Shown here in pieces: positions 51,904-62,957 of a stretch of 64,000 nt of DNA. The position numbers were made by a program, and so were the translations under genes. The DNA lies in the NCBI GenBank assembly GCA_036505635.1, contig DASXTC010000083.1, positions 1-64,000 on the forward strand. The letters run 5' to 3'. The notes under the pieces were generated by a model that had not been told where the DNA came from, made no database searches, and saw only the letters and a list, made by a program, of their open reading frames with translations. Each line of letters begins with the position of its first letter. Position 1 is the first letter of the stretch. Origin of the DNA: DASXTC01 sp036505635 (lineage in GTDB: Bacteria; Acidobacteriota; Polarisedimenticolia; JACPZX01; DASXTC01).

Positions 51904-54206
51904 CTGCTCACCTGGAGCTTGGCGAACCTGGTCATCAGCTTCATCCTCCCCCAGGCAGAGAAGCGCACCGTCGCCTTCTGTTTCTCGCCCGAGCCTTCGA
52001 TGTGCTCGACCTCGCCGTAGCCGAACTTGAGGTGATAGACCTTCATCCCGACTGTCAGCGTGGATCCGGCCTCGCCCTCATCGTCCGAAGGGACGCTGAT
52101 GTCCTCGTCGCCCAGCGCGACCGGTTCGCGGGAGTCGGACCGCGCCGGGCGTCGCGCGGCGCCGGCTCCTCCACCGCCGTTCCACGTCCTGCTCCACGCC
52201 GGGCCATCCCAGGTTCCTTCTCCCGGCCGCCCGCTCCCGGATGACGCGACCCAGTCGGGCGTCAGATCGTGCAGCAGTCCCGACCCGATCTCGCCGACGA
52301 AGCGCGAGGGCTCGTTATGGACCCAGTCGCCGAAGCCCCGTCTCTGCCGCGCGCAGCTCATGACGAGCCTCTCCCTGGCGCGGGTCATCCCCACGTAGCA
52401 GAGCCGGCGTTCCTCCTCCAGCTCCTCGGGCTCCGGGCTCTCCATCGAGCGCACGTGCGGGAAGAGGTTCTCCTCCATCCCCACCATGAAGACGGCGCGG
52501 AACTCCAGCCCCTTCGCGCAGTGAAGGGTCATGAGGCTGACGCCGGTGTCCCCCTGCACCGACTCGACCTCGGAGACCAGCGCCGCGCCGTCCAGGAAAT
52601 CCTGGAGATCGGCCCCGGCGGCCGCCTCCTTTTCCTGGGCCGCCGCCACCAGCTGCTCGATGTTCTCGATACGCGACTCGACATCCCCCGGCTCGGACTT
52701 GCGCAGGTGATCCGTGTACTCGAGCCGGGTCACCAGATCCTTGATGAGCGCGGAGGCTGGCTCGCCACCTTCCGCCCGCCGTCTCAGGTCAGCCAGCAGG
52801 TCGACCAGCCCTTTGAGCGCGCGCGTGGAGCGCGACGACGCGGGGTCGGCCGCCGCCTTCTCCACCGAGGCATGGAGGCTGATGCCTTCGGCGCGCGCCG
52901 CCTCCTCCAGCGCGGCGAGCGTCACCTTGCCGATGCCGCGCGGCGGGACGTTGAGGACACGCTTGAGCGACACGTTGTCGGATGGGTTCATCGCAAGGCG
53001 CAGGTAGGCCATCAGGTCCTTGATCTCCCTGCGCTCGTAAAAGCGCGTGGAGCCGTAGATGCGATATGGGAGCCCCGCCTTCACCAGCGCCTCCTCGATG
53101 AGACGCGACTGGGCGTTGGTGCGGTAGAGCACCGCGATGTCGGGAAGGTCGATGCCGCCGGCGCCCTGGCCCAGCGCGCGGATCTGGTCGACCACGAAGG
53201 CGGCCTCGTCGCGATCGGTCTCCGCCTGCAGCCACGCGATCCTCTCTCCCTGGGGGTTCTCGGTCCAGAGCTCCTTCTGGATGCCGGCCTTGTTGCGTAC
53301 GATCACGCTTCCGGCGGCCTTCAGGATCCTTCCGGTCGAGCGGTAGTTTCGAGTCAGCTTGATCGTGCGGGCGTCGGAGTAGTCTTCGGTGAAGCGCAGG
53401 ATGTTGCCGATGTCGGCTCCGCGGAAGCGGTAGATCGACTGCGCGTCATCCCCCACCACGCAGAGATTGCGCGTGCCCGCGGCCAGCGCGTTGACCAGGA
53501 CGTACTGGGAGCGGTTGGTGTCCTGATACTCGTCCACCAGGACGTAACGGGTGCGCTCGCGAAGGCGGGCCTCGACCTCCGGGTGCTCGCGGAAGAGCTG
53601 GAGCGTCCTGAGGATCAGGTCATCGAAGTCCATGGCGCCGGCGTCGCGCAGACGCCGCGCGTACACCTCGTGGACCTGGGCGAGCGTCACGTGGCCCGCG
53701 CGGGCCCCCAGCTGCGCCTCGATCTCGTCGGGGGTCACGTTCCGGTTGCGCACGGCGCTGATCCGGTGCAGGAGCTGGCGCGCCGGGAACCTCTCCGTGT
53801 CGAGGTTCAGCTCCTCGACCACCTCCTTCATGACCGCGGTCTGGTCCGCGGTATCGAAGACGAGGAAACCCGGTTTGTACCCCAGTCGTCCCGCCTCGCT
53901 CCTGAGGATCCTCAGGCAGAGCGAGTGGAAGGTCCCCATCCGGATCCCGCCCGGGTCGCCGTCGAGCAGGTCGACGATCCGCTCCTTCATCTCGCCGGCG
54001 GCCTTGTTGGTGAAGGTGACGGCGACGATCTCCTCCGGGCTGACGCCCAGAGCGCGGATCAGCCAGGCGATCCGGTAGGTGAGCACGCGGGTCTTTCCGG
54101 AACCCGCTCCGGCGATGATCAGGACCGGCCCTTCGGTGGCCTTCACCGCCTCGAGCTGGTCGGGGTTGAGCCTCGCCTCAATCCGCTCCACCAGAGGTGA
54201 TGTCAT
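51900..54206 (-). CDS. pcrA: UvrD/PcrA-family DNA helicase
   Basis: 768 aa. SF1A motifs in order: Q-motif LNPDQLEAVKATEGPVL, I AGAGSGKTRVLTYRIAWLI, Ia VTFTNKAAGEMKERIVDL, II VLVDEYQDTNRSQYVLVN, III VVGDDAQSIYRFRGADI, IV LTRNYRSTGRIL, V VSLMTLHCAKGLEFRAVFM and VI RRLCYVGMTRARERLVMS. Translocates 3'-5' in repair and replication-fork maintenance. The Gly/Pro-rich C-terminus ends with the usual PcrA/UvrD RNA-polymerase-binding Tudor-like part (LTVGMKVYHLKFGYGEVEHI). Confidence 0.96.
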   Translation of the reverse strand: MTSPLVERIEARLNPDQLEAVKATEGPVLIIAGAGSGKTRVLTYRIAWLIRALGVSPEEIVAVTFTNKAAGEMKERIVDLLDGDPGGIRMGTFHSLCLRILRSEAGRLGYKPGFLVFDTADQTAVMKEVVEELNLDTERFPARQLLHRISAVRNRNVTPDEIEAQLGARAGHVTLAQVHEVYARRLRDAGAMDFDDLILRTLQLFREHPEVEARLRERTRYVLVDEYQDTNRSQYVLVNALAAGTRNLCVVGDDAQSIYRFRGADIGNILRFTEDYSDARTIKLTRNYRSTGRILKAAGSVIVRNKAGIQKELWTENPQGERIAWLQAETDRDEAAFVVDQIRALGQGAGGIDLPDIAVLYRTNAQSRLIEEALVKAGLPYRIYGSTRFYERREIKDLMAYLRLAMNPSDNVSLKRVLNVPPRGIGKVTLAALEEAARAEGISLHASVEKAAADPASSRSTRALKGLVDLLADLRRRAEGGEPASALIKDLVTRLEYTDHLRKSEPGDVESRIENIEQLVAAAQEKEAAAGADLQDFLDGAALVSEVESVQGDTGVSLMTLHCAKGLEFRAVFMVGMEENLFPHVRSMESPEPEELEEERRLCYVGMTRARERLVMSCARQRRGFGDWVHNEPSRFVGEIGSGLLHDLTPDWVASSGSGRPGEGTWDGPAWSRTWNGGGGAGAARRPARSDSREPVALGDEDISVPSDDEGEAGSTLTVGMKVYHLKFGYGEVEHIEGSGEKQKATVRFSAWGRMKLMTRFAKLQVSR

Positions 54207-54261
54207 GAGGGAAGATAGATCACCGGGAGGCCGGAGAGGAAGCCGGCGCCCCGGCCGGTAC

Positions 54262-56109
<1,848 letters not shown>

Positions 56110-56110
56110 G

Positions 56111-57559
56111 TCAGGCTTTCCCCTCTTTCCCCGATTCCCGCTCGCGCTTCTCCTGCTTTCGCTTGACCCACCCTTCGATGTTCCGCTGCTGCGCCCGGCT
56201 CAGCGCCAGCGCCTGCTCGGGGACATCCTTCGTGATGGTCGAGCCCGCGCCCACGTAGGCGCCCCGCCCCACCGTCACCGGAGCCACGAGCTGCGTGTCG
56301 CTGCCGATGAAGACTTCGTCGCCCAGCGTGGTCACGTGTTTGGAGACGCCGTCGTAGTTGCAGGTGATGGTCCCGGCCCCGATGTTGCATCGCTCGCCGA
56401 TCTCGGCGTCACCCAGATAGGTCAGGTGGTTGGCCTTGGACCTCCGGCCGAGGCGCGATTTCTTCACTTCGACGAAGTTGCCGATGTGGACCTCCTCCTC
56501 CAGCACCGTGTCGGGCCTCAGGTGCGCGAACGGCCCGATCGAGACGCCCCCGGCGATCCGCGACTTCGTGATGACGCACAGGTCGCGCACGATGACTCCG
56601 TCGGCGAGCGTCGAATCCACGATGTGGGAGAACGCGCCGATCGTGCATCCCGAACCGATCGTGGTGCTCCCCTCGAGCCTCGCCATCGGGTGGATCACGG
56701 TGTCGTGGCCCACCTCCACGCCCGGGTCGATGTAGGTGCAGCCCGGATCGACGATCGTGACGCCCGACTCCATCAGCTCGGCCGCCCGGCGACTGTAGAG
56801 GACTTTCGCGGCCCGCGCCAGATCCGCGCGGTCATTGACGCCCAGCACCTCCTCGGTCTCGGCGTGAAGATAGGCCTCCACGCGCCGGCCCTGCCTGCGC
56901 AGGATCGGTATGAGATCCGGAAGGTAGTACTCGCCCTGGGCGTTCGACCGGCGCGTCTTCCTGAGCGCCGCGAAGGCCACCGCCGGGTCGACGCAGTAGA
57001 GGCCCGCGTTGACCTCCCGGATATGTTTTTGAGCGGCGCTCGCGTCGCGGTCCTCCACGACGCCGGCGAGAGCCCCACTCGCGCCGCGCACCACCCGCCC
57101 GTAGCCGGACGGATCGGCCACGATGGTGGTCAGGACCGTGGCCGAGGCCCCCGTGCGCCGGTGATGCCGCAACAGGGCGCGAAGCGTCGACGGACGGATG
57201 AGGGGCACGTCGCCGTTGAGGATCAGCAGGTCGCGCCTGCCGGGCCGGCCCCCCTTCCAGAGCGGCTCGGCCTGCAGGACCGCGTGCGCGGTGCCGAGCT
57301 GTCTCTCCTGCGTGACGAACCGGATGCCGCCCGCAGGCCCGATGCCGGTCAGGGCCGCGATGACGTCGTCGGCCTGGGTCCCCACGACGGCCGCGACCAG
57401 AGCCGGCTTCAGCTCGAAGGCCGCGCGGGCGACGTGGCAGACCATGGGAGCGCCGGCCAGCACGTGCAGCAGCTTGATCCGGTCCGACCTCATCCGTTTG
57501 CCTTGGCCCGCGGCCAGGATCAGGGCACCGAGAGGGCGCGCCGGGGCGCGGGGGGGCAT
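56111..57559 (-). CDS. glmU: Bifunctional GlmU (uridyltransferase/acetyltransferase)
   Basis: 482 aa. N-terminal nucleotidyltransferase: LGALILAAGQGKRMRSDRIK (9-28), QLGTAHAVLQAEPLW, ILNGDVPLIRPSTLRAL. C-terminal left-handed beta-helix of hexapeptides: ITKSRIAGGVSIGPFAHLRP, GNFVEVKKSRLGRRSKANHL, TYLGDAEIGERCNIGAGTIT, CNYDGVSKHVTTLGDEVFIG. Makes GlcNAc-1-P and UDP-GlcNAc. Basic C-terminal tail. Co-directional with glmS. Confidence 0.97.
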   Translation of the reverse strand: MPPRAPARPLGALILAAGQGKRMRSDRIKLLHVLAGAPMVCHVARAAFELKPALVAAVVGTQADDVIAALTGIGPAGGIRFVTQERQLGTAHAVLQAEPLWKGGRPGRRDLLILNGDVPLIRPSTLRALLRHHRRTGASATVLTTIVADPSGYGRVVRGASGALAGVVEDRDASAAQKHIREVNAGLYCVDPAVAFAALRKTRRSNAQGEYYLPDLIPILRRQGRRVEAYLHAETEEVLGVNDRADLARAAKVLYSRRAAELMESGVTIVDPGCTYIDPGVEVGHDTVIHPMARLEGSTTIGSGCTIGAFSHIVDSTLADGVIVRDLCVITKSRIAGGVSIGPFAHLRPDTVLEEEVHIGNFVEVKKSRLGRRSKANHLTYLGDAEIGERCNIGAGTITCNYDGVSKHVTTLGDEVFIGSDTQLVAPVTVGRGAYVGAGSTITKDVPEQALALSRAQQRNIEGWVKRKQEKRERESGKEGKA

Positions 57560-58611
57560 CAGCGGCTCCTGGGATCGGAGCCATGCAGCAGCAGGATCTC
57601 CCGGGCAAGCCGCTCCGGGTGGTGGCGGACCTTGCGCGTGCGGGGATCCTCGTCCGCTCCGTACTCGGACAGGACGCGCCGCCGGCGCACTGCCACCCCG
57701 ATGCGGCGGAAGCGAGCCAGGTCGACCGGCACCGGGTCGGCACCGTCGCGGTGGTACTGGCGCAGCGCGGCCGCGGACGGCAGCGCCGAGTTCACGAGGG
57801 CGACGTCGACGATCCCGGGGCCGCAGATCTCCGTCACCCGGCGCAGGTGGTCCGACGCGGTGAAGCCGGGGGTCTCACCTGGCTGGGTCATGACATTGCA
57901 GATGAAGATCTTCACGGCGCGCGAGCCTCGCATCGCCTCGGCCACCCCGGGCACGAGCAGGTTCGGCACGATGCTCGTGAAGAGCGAGCCGGGCCCGATC
58001 GTGATGACGTCGGCGGCGCGGATCGCGGCGAGCGTCTCGGGGAGCGGCCGGCAGTCGGCCGGCTCGAGCCGGACCATGCTGATCGTCGTCTTCGAACGGG
58101 AGATGTTCGACTCCCCCGTCACGCGCGTGCCATCGGAGAGGTCGGCGACCAGGTGCACGTTCTGGGTCGTGGCGGGGTAGATCGTCCCTTTGATGGCGAG
58201 CACGTCGCTGGCGGCCTTGATCGCCTGGAGAAAATCGCCCTGCACGGTGGTGAGTGCCGTCAGCAGGAGGTTGCCCATCGAGTGGCCGCCCAGATCGCCG
58301 TTGCCGTTGAAGCGGAACTGGAAGAGGCGCGACAGCAGCGCGGTGTGGTCCGAGAGGGCCACGATGCAGTTGCGGATGTCACCTGGTGGCAGGACGTGGA
58401 ACTCCTGGCGCAACCTCCCCGACGACCCCCCGTCATCGCTGACCGCCACGACCGCCGTGAGCGACTCGATGCGCGGGCGTTTCCGGGTGGGAGCCACGTA
58501 GCGCTTGAGGCCTGCGAGGACGCTGGCCATCCCCGTGCCGCCTCCCAGAGAGACGACCCGCAGGCCCCGCTCCCGGCTTCTGGCGCGGCCACGGCCGCGC
58601 GCGGAATTCAC
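57559..58611 (-). CDS. yvcK: YvcK/CofD-like gluconeogenesis factor
   Basis: 350 aa from GTG 58611. YvcK signature: VVSLGGGTGMASVLAGLKRY (20-39), TAVVAVSDDGGSSGRLRQEF, LPPGDIRNCIVALSD, GHSMGNLLLTALTTVQGDFL, and ADVITIGPGSLFTSIVPNLL (about 220). In Bacillus and mycobacteria this UDP-sugar binding protein links carbon flux to cell-wall synthesis, and here it lies immediately upstream of glmU and glmS, which supports such a role. Coupled to the TPR gene upstream (GTGA overlap). Confidence 0.92.
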   Translation of the reverse strand: MNSARGRGRARSRERGLRVVSLGGGTGMASVLAGLKRYVAPTRKRPRIESLTAVVAVSDDGGSSGRLRQEFHVLPPGDIRNCIVALSDHTALLSRLFQFRFNGNGDLGGHSMGNLLLTALTTVQGDFLQAIKAASDVLAIKGTIYPATTQNVHLVADLSDGTRVTGESNISRSKTTISMVRLEPADCRPLPETLAAIRAADVITIGPGSLFTSIVPNLLVPGVAEAMRGSRAVKIFICNVMTQPGETPGFTASDHLRRVTEICGPGIVDVALVNSALPSAAALRQYHRDGADPVPVDLARFRRIGVAVRRRRVLSEYGADEDPRTRKVRHHPERLAREILLLHGSDPRSR

Positions 58612-59195
58612 AAGCCTCCCTCCGGTGTCTTGCCCAGCAGCGCCATGAACTCGGCGTTGTCGCGCAGGGAATCGAAATCGGAATCGTTGAGCGCCTGAAC
58701 CCTGTTGGCGGGGCTCAGCTCGATCGCCTTGCGCAGGTGATCGATCGCGCCGGCGGCGTCTCCCTTCATGCCGCAGACGGAGGCCAGCGCATAGTGGGCC
58801 CGGTTGCTCTGTGCGTTCTGTCTCAGGACCTTCTCGAAGAGTTCCGCCGCCTCGTCGAGGCGTCCATCGTTGGCGGCGATGACGCCGAGGTAGTACGGGT
58901 CTTCGGGACCTCTGGCCTTCTGGGACGCGGCGGGAGCGTGCGATCGGCAGACGCTGAGATAGATGCGCGAGCGGTCGCAGACCTCCCGCTCGGTGGGATA
59001 CTCCTTGATGATCGACTCGAACAGATGGCCTGCTCTGGTGTAGTCCTTGCGGCCCATGACCTTCAGGGCTTCCTCGTAGTCCTTGATCGCCTTGTCGAGA
59101 GTGGCCGTCCGGGCCGCTGGCGCTTTCTTCTTGAGCGGCGCGGCCTTCTTCGCCGGCTTGGCCGCCGTGGACCTGGTGCGCGAGGTGGTTTTCAA
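58608..59195 (-). CDS. TPR protein with Lys/Ala-rich histone-like N-terminal tail
   Basis: 195 aa from TTG 59195. The first 30 residues are very basic (TAAKPAKKAAPLKKKAPAAR), like H1-type bacterial DNA-binding tails. TPR-like helices follow: TLDKAIKDYEEALKVMGRKD, YLGVIAANDGRLDEAAELFE, ALASVCGMKGDAAGAIDHLR. No catalytic motif. Role unknown; could bind nucleic acid or serve as a scaffold. First gene of the yvcK-glmU-glmS operon. Confidence 0.75.
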   Translation of the reverse strand: MKTTSRTRSTAAKPAKKAAPLKKKAPAARTATLDKAIKDYEEALKVMGRKDYTRAGHLFESIIKEYPTEREVCDRSRIYLSVCRSHAPAASQKARGPEDPYYLGVIAANDGRLDEAAELFEKVLRQNAQSNRAHYALASVCGMKGDAAGAIDHLRKAIELSPANRVQALNDSDFDSLRDNAEFMALLGKTPEGGL

Positions 59196-59262
59196 GATTT
59201 GGTCACCTGTGTAAGGGTTGAGGAGGTCGTTGCGTTGAGGGGTCTGGTCCCTGCGAAGGATC

Positions 59263-59292
59263 AGTATAAGGAGCGGGTCTGAGGCCCGTCAA
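59263..59292 (-). promoter_or_regulatory. Predicted sigma-70 promoter of the TPR-yvcK-glmU-glmS operon
   Basis: Minus strand TTGACG (59292-59287), an 18-nt spacer, TATACT (59268-59263). Start near 59256, about 60 nt before the TTG at 59195. Confidence 0.5.
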
Positions 59293-59470
59293 CACAGCCT
59301 GCCTTTGGTCGCGCAGGACTAATATACGGGCCTGGGCGGGAGGATTCAACGGCCCGGTGAGGTGGAAGTCATGAGCCGAAAGGAGTTAGGCTGGAAACGC
59401 CGGCGGCTCGGCGTTGCAGGGCCAATCGACGCAAGATCCCTTGACGGAACAGGTTAGCTCCAGGAGCCTC

Positions 59471-60007
59471 ATGTCTACGCAGGGCGGCATGCACCGCGCA
59501 TTTCTCGCGCTCGGCTCCCGCGATGGGGATCGCGGCGCCTCGATGCGTGCCGCCCTGAATCTCCTGATGCAGAGCGGCGTGTATCTGGTGGCTGCCTCCT
59601 CCCTCTACGAGACCGAGCCGGTCGGGCTGCCTGGCTCGGGGCCCCTGCTCAATGGCGCGGCCGAAGTCTCCACCCGGATGAGCCCGGAGGCGCTGCTCGA
59701 GACCTGCCTGTCGGTGGAGAGAATGCTGGGGCGCCGGCGCGCCAAAGATCGGCCCGACCAGGGCCGCCGCCCGATCGACCTCGACCTGCTGCTCTTCGAG
59801 GACCAGGTCGTGCTGTCACCCCACCTGGAGGTGCCTCACCCCCGTATGCACCGGCGGCGCTTCGTCCTGGTGCCGCTGGCCGAGATCGCGCCGCGGGCGG
59901 TGCACCCGGTCCTGGGCGAGACGGTCGCCGCGCTGCTCGCGCGCTGCGACGACGCGGCGTGGGTGAGGCTCTTCGCCCCACCCGAGGCCTGGGCGCCCAG
60001 TCAATGA
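59471..60007 (+). CDS. folK: 2-amino-4-hydroxy-6-hydroxymethyldihydropteridine pyrophosphokinase
   Basis: 178 aa from ATG 59471 (CCAGGAG seven nt upstream). HPPK features: HRAFLALGSRDGDRGASMRA, AASSLYETEPVGLPGSGPLL, SVERMLGRRRAKDRPDQGRR, IDLDLLLFEDQVVL (the PIDLDLL signature), LEVPHPRMHRRRFVLVPLAE. Transfers pyrophosphate from ATP to the pterin that folP (39146) uses. Stands alone from folP by 20 kb. A 275-bp gene-poor gap with promoter elements precedes it. Confidence 0.95.
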   Translation: MSTQGGMHRAFLALGSRDGDRGASMRAALNLLMQSGVYLVAASSLYETEPVGLPGSGPLLNGAAEVSTRMSPEALLETCLSVERMLGRRRAKDRPDQGRRPIDLDLLLFEDQVVLSPHLEVPHPRMHRRRFVLVPLAEIAPRAVHPVLGETVAALLARCDDAAWVRLFAPPEAWAPSQ

Positions 60008-60031
60008 CGTGGCGCGGGCTCCCGCGTCGCG

Positions 60032-60060
60032 TTGAACTGCCCCACTGATTCCAGTAAGAT
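60032..60060 (+). promoter_or_regulatory. Predicted sigma-70 promoter of the deoxynucleoside kinase gene
   Basis: TTGAAC (60032-60037), exactly 17 nt, TAAGAT (60055-60060), ending 9 nt before ATG 60070. The transcript would have only a few leader bases and there is no Shine-Dalgarno. Confidence 0.55.
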
Positions 60061-60069
60061 CCCCGCGTC

Positions 60070-60705
60070 ATGCAATCCCGGTTCATCGCTGTGGAGGGAC
60101 CCATCGGCGTGGGCAAGTCGAGCCTCGTCGAGCTGCTGGCCACCCGCTTCAACGCCGTCAAGATCAAGGAACAGATCGAAAACCCGTTCCTGCGCGACTT
60201 CTACCGTGAAAAGCCCGGGGCGGCCTTCCAGGCCCAGCTCTTCTTCCTCCTGAACCGCTTCGTCCAGCAGCGCGACCTGTCGCAGACCGACCTGTTCCAG
60301 CAGGTGACTCTCTGCGACTACATTTTCGCCAAGGACAAGATATTCGCCTACTTGAACCTCGACGACTCCGAGCTCATGATCTACGAGAGGATCTACGCGC
60401 TGCTGTCCGAAAAGGTCCCGCGCCCCGACCTGGTGATCTACCTGCAGGGCACGGCCGAAATCCTCGTGGAGCGGATTCGCAAGCGCAGCCGGGATTATGA
60501 GGCCGACATCTCGGAAAAGTACCTCGAGGACCTCATTCAGGCCTATAATTACTTCTTCTATCACTACAAGGAGACGCCGTTACTGGTCATCAACACGACC
60601 GACATCGATTTCGTGGAGAACGAGTCGGATCTGGAAGACCTGGTGACGCAGATCAGCAACATGGGCAAGGGGGTCCAGTACTACCGCCCGATGTCAAAGA
60701 GGTAG
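60070..60705 (+). CDS. Deoxynucleoside kinase (dNK/dGK family)
   Basis: 211 aa. P-loop AVEGPIGVGKSSLVELL (7-23), the DRS-like loop region CDYIFAKDKIFAYLNLDD, YERIYALLSEKVPRPDLVIY, lid-type RKRSRDYEADISEKYLEDL near 140, and YNYFFYHYKETPLLVINTTD. Phosphorylates deoxynucleosides in salvage; the specific base cannot be assigned. The 'YHYKETPLLVIN' end is as in bacterial dGK/dAK proteins. Starts with a near-leaderless promoter. Confidence 0.92.
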   Translation: MQSRFIAVEGPIGVGKSSLVELLATRFNAVKIKEQIENPFLRDFYREKPGAAFQAQLFFLLNRFVQQRDLSQTDLFQQVTLCDYIFAKDKIFAYLNLDDSELMIYERIYALLSEKVPRPDLVIYLQGTAEILVERIRKRSRDYEADISEKYLEDLIQAYNYFFYHYKETPLLVINTTDIDFVENESDLEDLVTQISNMGKGVQYYRPMSKR

Positions 60706-60785
60706 CGGGCGTGAACTGACCTGCCGTCATTTCCCTCGACCTCGGCGCCGCTCACGCGCGCCGGGCGGGGAGAAAGGAGAGGCAA

Positions 60786-61667
60786 GTGAGCAGGGCCATC
60801 CAGGACAAGGTGACGGTGCCGGCGATCCGGGCGCGCAAGGGCTCGGCCGACCGCCTCGTCGCTCTCACCGCGTATGACTACCCCACCGCACGCGCGCTGG
60901 ATCAGGCGCGCGTGGATATCCTGCTGGTGGGCGACTCGCTGGGCATGGTCGTCCTCGGCCACGACACCACGCTGCCGGTCACCCTCGACGTGATGCTCGT
61001 CCACACGGCCGCGGTGGCGCGGGCGAAGACCCGGGCGCTGGTCATCGCCGACATGCCCTTCCTCACGTATCACACCGGCCCCGGCGACGCTGTGCGCAAC
61101 GCGGGGCGATTCATCCAGGAGGCCGGCGCCGAGGCCGTCAAGGTGGAGGGTGGGCGCTCCCGCATCGATGCAATCAGGGCTCTGGTGGCGGCCGACATCC
61201 CGGTGATGGGGCACATCGGCCTGACGCCTCAGTCGGTCAACGCCATCGGGGGGTACCGCGTGCAGGGGCGCAGCCTCACGCAGGTCGAGGCGCTCCTGGA
61301 CGACGCCCGGGCGCTCGAAGAAGCGGGCGTCTTCAGCATCGTGCTCGAAGGGATGCCGGCACAGGTCGGGCGTCTCGTCACGCGGGCCGTCTCGTTGCCC
61401 ACCATCGGGATCGGCGCCGGCCCCGACTGCGATGGCCAGATCCTCGTGACCCACGACCTGATCGGCTTCGGCGAGACGGCGCCGGCGCGTTTCGTGCGCC
61501 GCTACGCCGACGTCAGCGCCGCGATCGTCGAGGCCGCCCGCCAGTTCGCCGGCGACGTGAAGCAGGGGAACTATCCCGCGGAGCGCGAGACCTACCCGTG
61601 CCCGCCCGATCTGGCGGAGCAGCTCGCGGAGATCGACCAGCCGGAGGCGAGGGAGCGCGGGCGATGA
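60786..61667 (+). CDS. panB: Ketopantoate hydroxymethyltransferase
   Basis: 293 aa. GGAGAG before the GTG at 60786. Motifs: LVALTAYDYPTARALDQARV, LLVGDSLGMVVLGHDTTLPV, EAGAEAVKVEGG, IPVMGHIGLTPQSVNAIGGY, and SIVLEGMPAQVGRLVTRAVS with PTIGIGAGPDCDGQILVTHD. Adds a hydroxymethyl group to 2-ketoisovalerate for pantothenate. Overlaps panC by 4 nt. Confidence 0.97.
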   Translation: MSRAIQDKVTVPAIRARKGSADRLVALTAYDYPTARALDQARVDILLVGDSLGMVVLGHDTTLPVTLDVMLVHTAAVARAKTRALVIADMPFLTYHTGPGDAVRNAGRFIQEAGAEAVKVEGGRSRIDAIRALVAADIPVMGHIGLTPQSVNAIGGYRVQGRSLTQVEALLDDARALEEAGVFSIVLEGMPAQVGRLVTRAVSLPTIGIGAGPDCDGQILVTHDLIGFGETAPARFVRRYADVSAAIVEAARQFAGDVKQGNYPAERETYPCPPDLAEQLAEIDQPEARERGR

Positions 61668-62545
61668 ACCCCGAGGTGATCGCCGCCCCGGCGCGGATGC
61701 GCGAGCGGTCGCGTTCGGCCCACGCGCGGGGGCTGCGCGTCGGATTCGTGCCCACGATGGGATACCTGCACGAGGGACACATGAGCCTCGTGAGGCGCGC
61801 CCGGTCAGAATGCAGCTTTACGGTGGTCAGCATCTTCGTCAACCCGGCGCAGTTCGGACCGGGCGAGGACTTCGATCGATATCCGCGGGATCTCCATCGG
61901 GATCTCGACATGCTGCGGCGCGCCGAGGCCGACGTCGTGTTCCATCCGGAGGTCTCCGACCTCTATCCCGCGGGCGCCGAAGCCCATCGGACCTGGGTCG
62001 CCGTCAAAGGGCTGTCCGAGGCCCTGTGCGGGGCGCCCGGGCGGCGCGGGCCTGCACACTTCCGCGGCGTGACCACCGCGGTGGCGAAGCTGCTCAACAT
62101 CGTGGAGCCGGATGCGGCCTTCTTCGGACAAAAGGACGCCCAGCAGGCGCTCATCGTCCAGACGATGGCGCGCGAGCTGAACATGAGCGCGCGGATCGAG
62201 ATCTGCCCCACCGTGCGGGAGGCCGACGGGCTGGCGATGTCGAGCCGCAACAAGTACCTCTCCGAGGCCGAGCGGGCGGCGGCGCCCGCGATCTACCGAG
62301 CGCTGTCGGGGGCGGTCGAAGCCGCCGCGTCGGGCGAGAGCTCGCCGCGAGCGCTGTTGGAGCGGGTCCGTGCGGCGCTGGCGGGCGAGCCGCTCTTCAG
62401 GACGGAGTACGTGGAGCTGGTGGAGTTGTCGGACCTCAAACCGGTCCAAGGCGAGGCGATCCACGGCCGGGCGCTCCTGGCCGTGGCGGGGCGCCTCGGA
62501 CAGACCCGCCTCATCGACAACGTCATCGTTGCGGTGAAGGACTGA
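61664..62545 (+). CDS. panC: Pantothenate synthetase
   Basis: 293 aa from ATG 61664. Class I tRNA-synthetase-like fold: GFVPTMGYLHEGHMSLVRRA with the HIGH-like HEGH (about 30), FVNPAQFGPGEDFDRYPRDL, RRGPAHFRGVTTAVAKLLNI, DAAFFGQKDAQQALIVQTMA, and KMSKS-like AMSSRNKYLSEAERAAA (about 195). Ligates pantoate and beta-alanine. Between panB and panD. Confidence 0.97.
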   Translation: MNPEVIAAPARMRERSRSAHARGLRVGFVPTMGYLHEGHMSLVRRARSECSFTVVSIFVNPAQFGPGEDFDRYPRDLHRDLDMLRRAEADVVFHPEVSDLYPAGAEAHRTWVAVKGLSEALCGAPGRRGPAHFRGVTTAVAKLLNIVEPDAAFFGQKDAQQALIVQTMARELNMSARIEICPTVREADGLAMSSRNKYLSEAERAAAPAIYRALSGAVEAAASGESSPRALLERVRAALAGEPLFRTEYVELVELSDLKPVQGEAIHGRALLAVAGRLGQTRLIDNVIVAVKD

Positions 62546-62567
62546 TCCAGGAGGCAGAGACAAAATC

Positions 62568-62957
62568 ATGTTGAGAGAAATGCTCAGGGCCAAGGTCCAC
62601 AGGGCCACGGTCACGGAGACGAACGTCGCGTACGAAGGAAGCCTCACGCTGGATAAGAGCCTGATGGACGCCGCCGGGCTGATCCCGTACGAACGGGTCG
62701 ACGTCTACAACGCGGACAACGGCAGCCGCTTCTCGACCTATCTGATCACCGGACGCGCCGGCTCCGGAGTGGTCTGCGTCAACGGCGCGGCCGCCCACCT
62801 GGCGCGGCCCGGCCACCGCATCATCATCGCCGCGTACGCCGCGCTCGGTCCGGAGGAGATCGCCGGGCATCGTCCCACGGTGGTGCTCGTGGACGCCGCG
62901 AATCGCGTGAGAGAGATCCACCGCGAGATCTTCGCCGGCACCGAGGTCCCGGCTTGA
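62568..62957 (+). CDS. panD: Aspartate 1-decarboxylase proenzyme
   Basis: 129 aa. MLREMLRAKVHRATVTETNV, with the self-cleavage site Gly-Ser in AYEGSLTLDKSLMDAAGL (Ser25), the catalytic EYVDVYN-like RVDVYNADNGSRFSTYLI, and VNGAAAHLARPGHRIIIAAY. Ser25 becomes the pyruvoyl group. Makes beta-alanine for PanC. Third gene of the pan operon; overlaps the AlkD-like gene. Confidence 0.97.
   Translation: MLREMLRAKVHRATVTETNVAYEGSLTLDKSLMDAAGLIPYERVDVYNADNGSRFSTYLITGRAGSGVVCVNGAAAHLARPGHRIIIAAYAALGPEEIAGHRPTVVLVDAANRVREIHREIFAGTEVPA

Noticed and set aside
59371..59457. 28-codon ORF before folK
   Set aside because: A fair ribosome-binding site but a very short, basic product with no conservation evidence; not enough to call.
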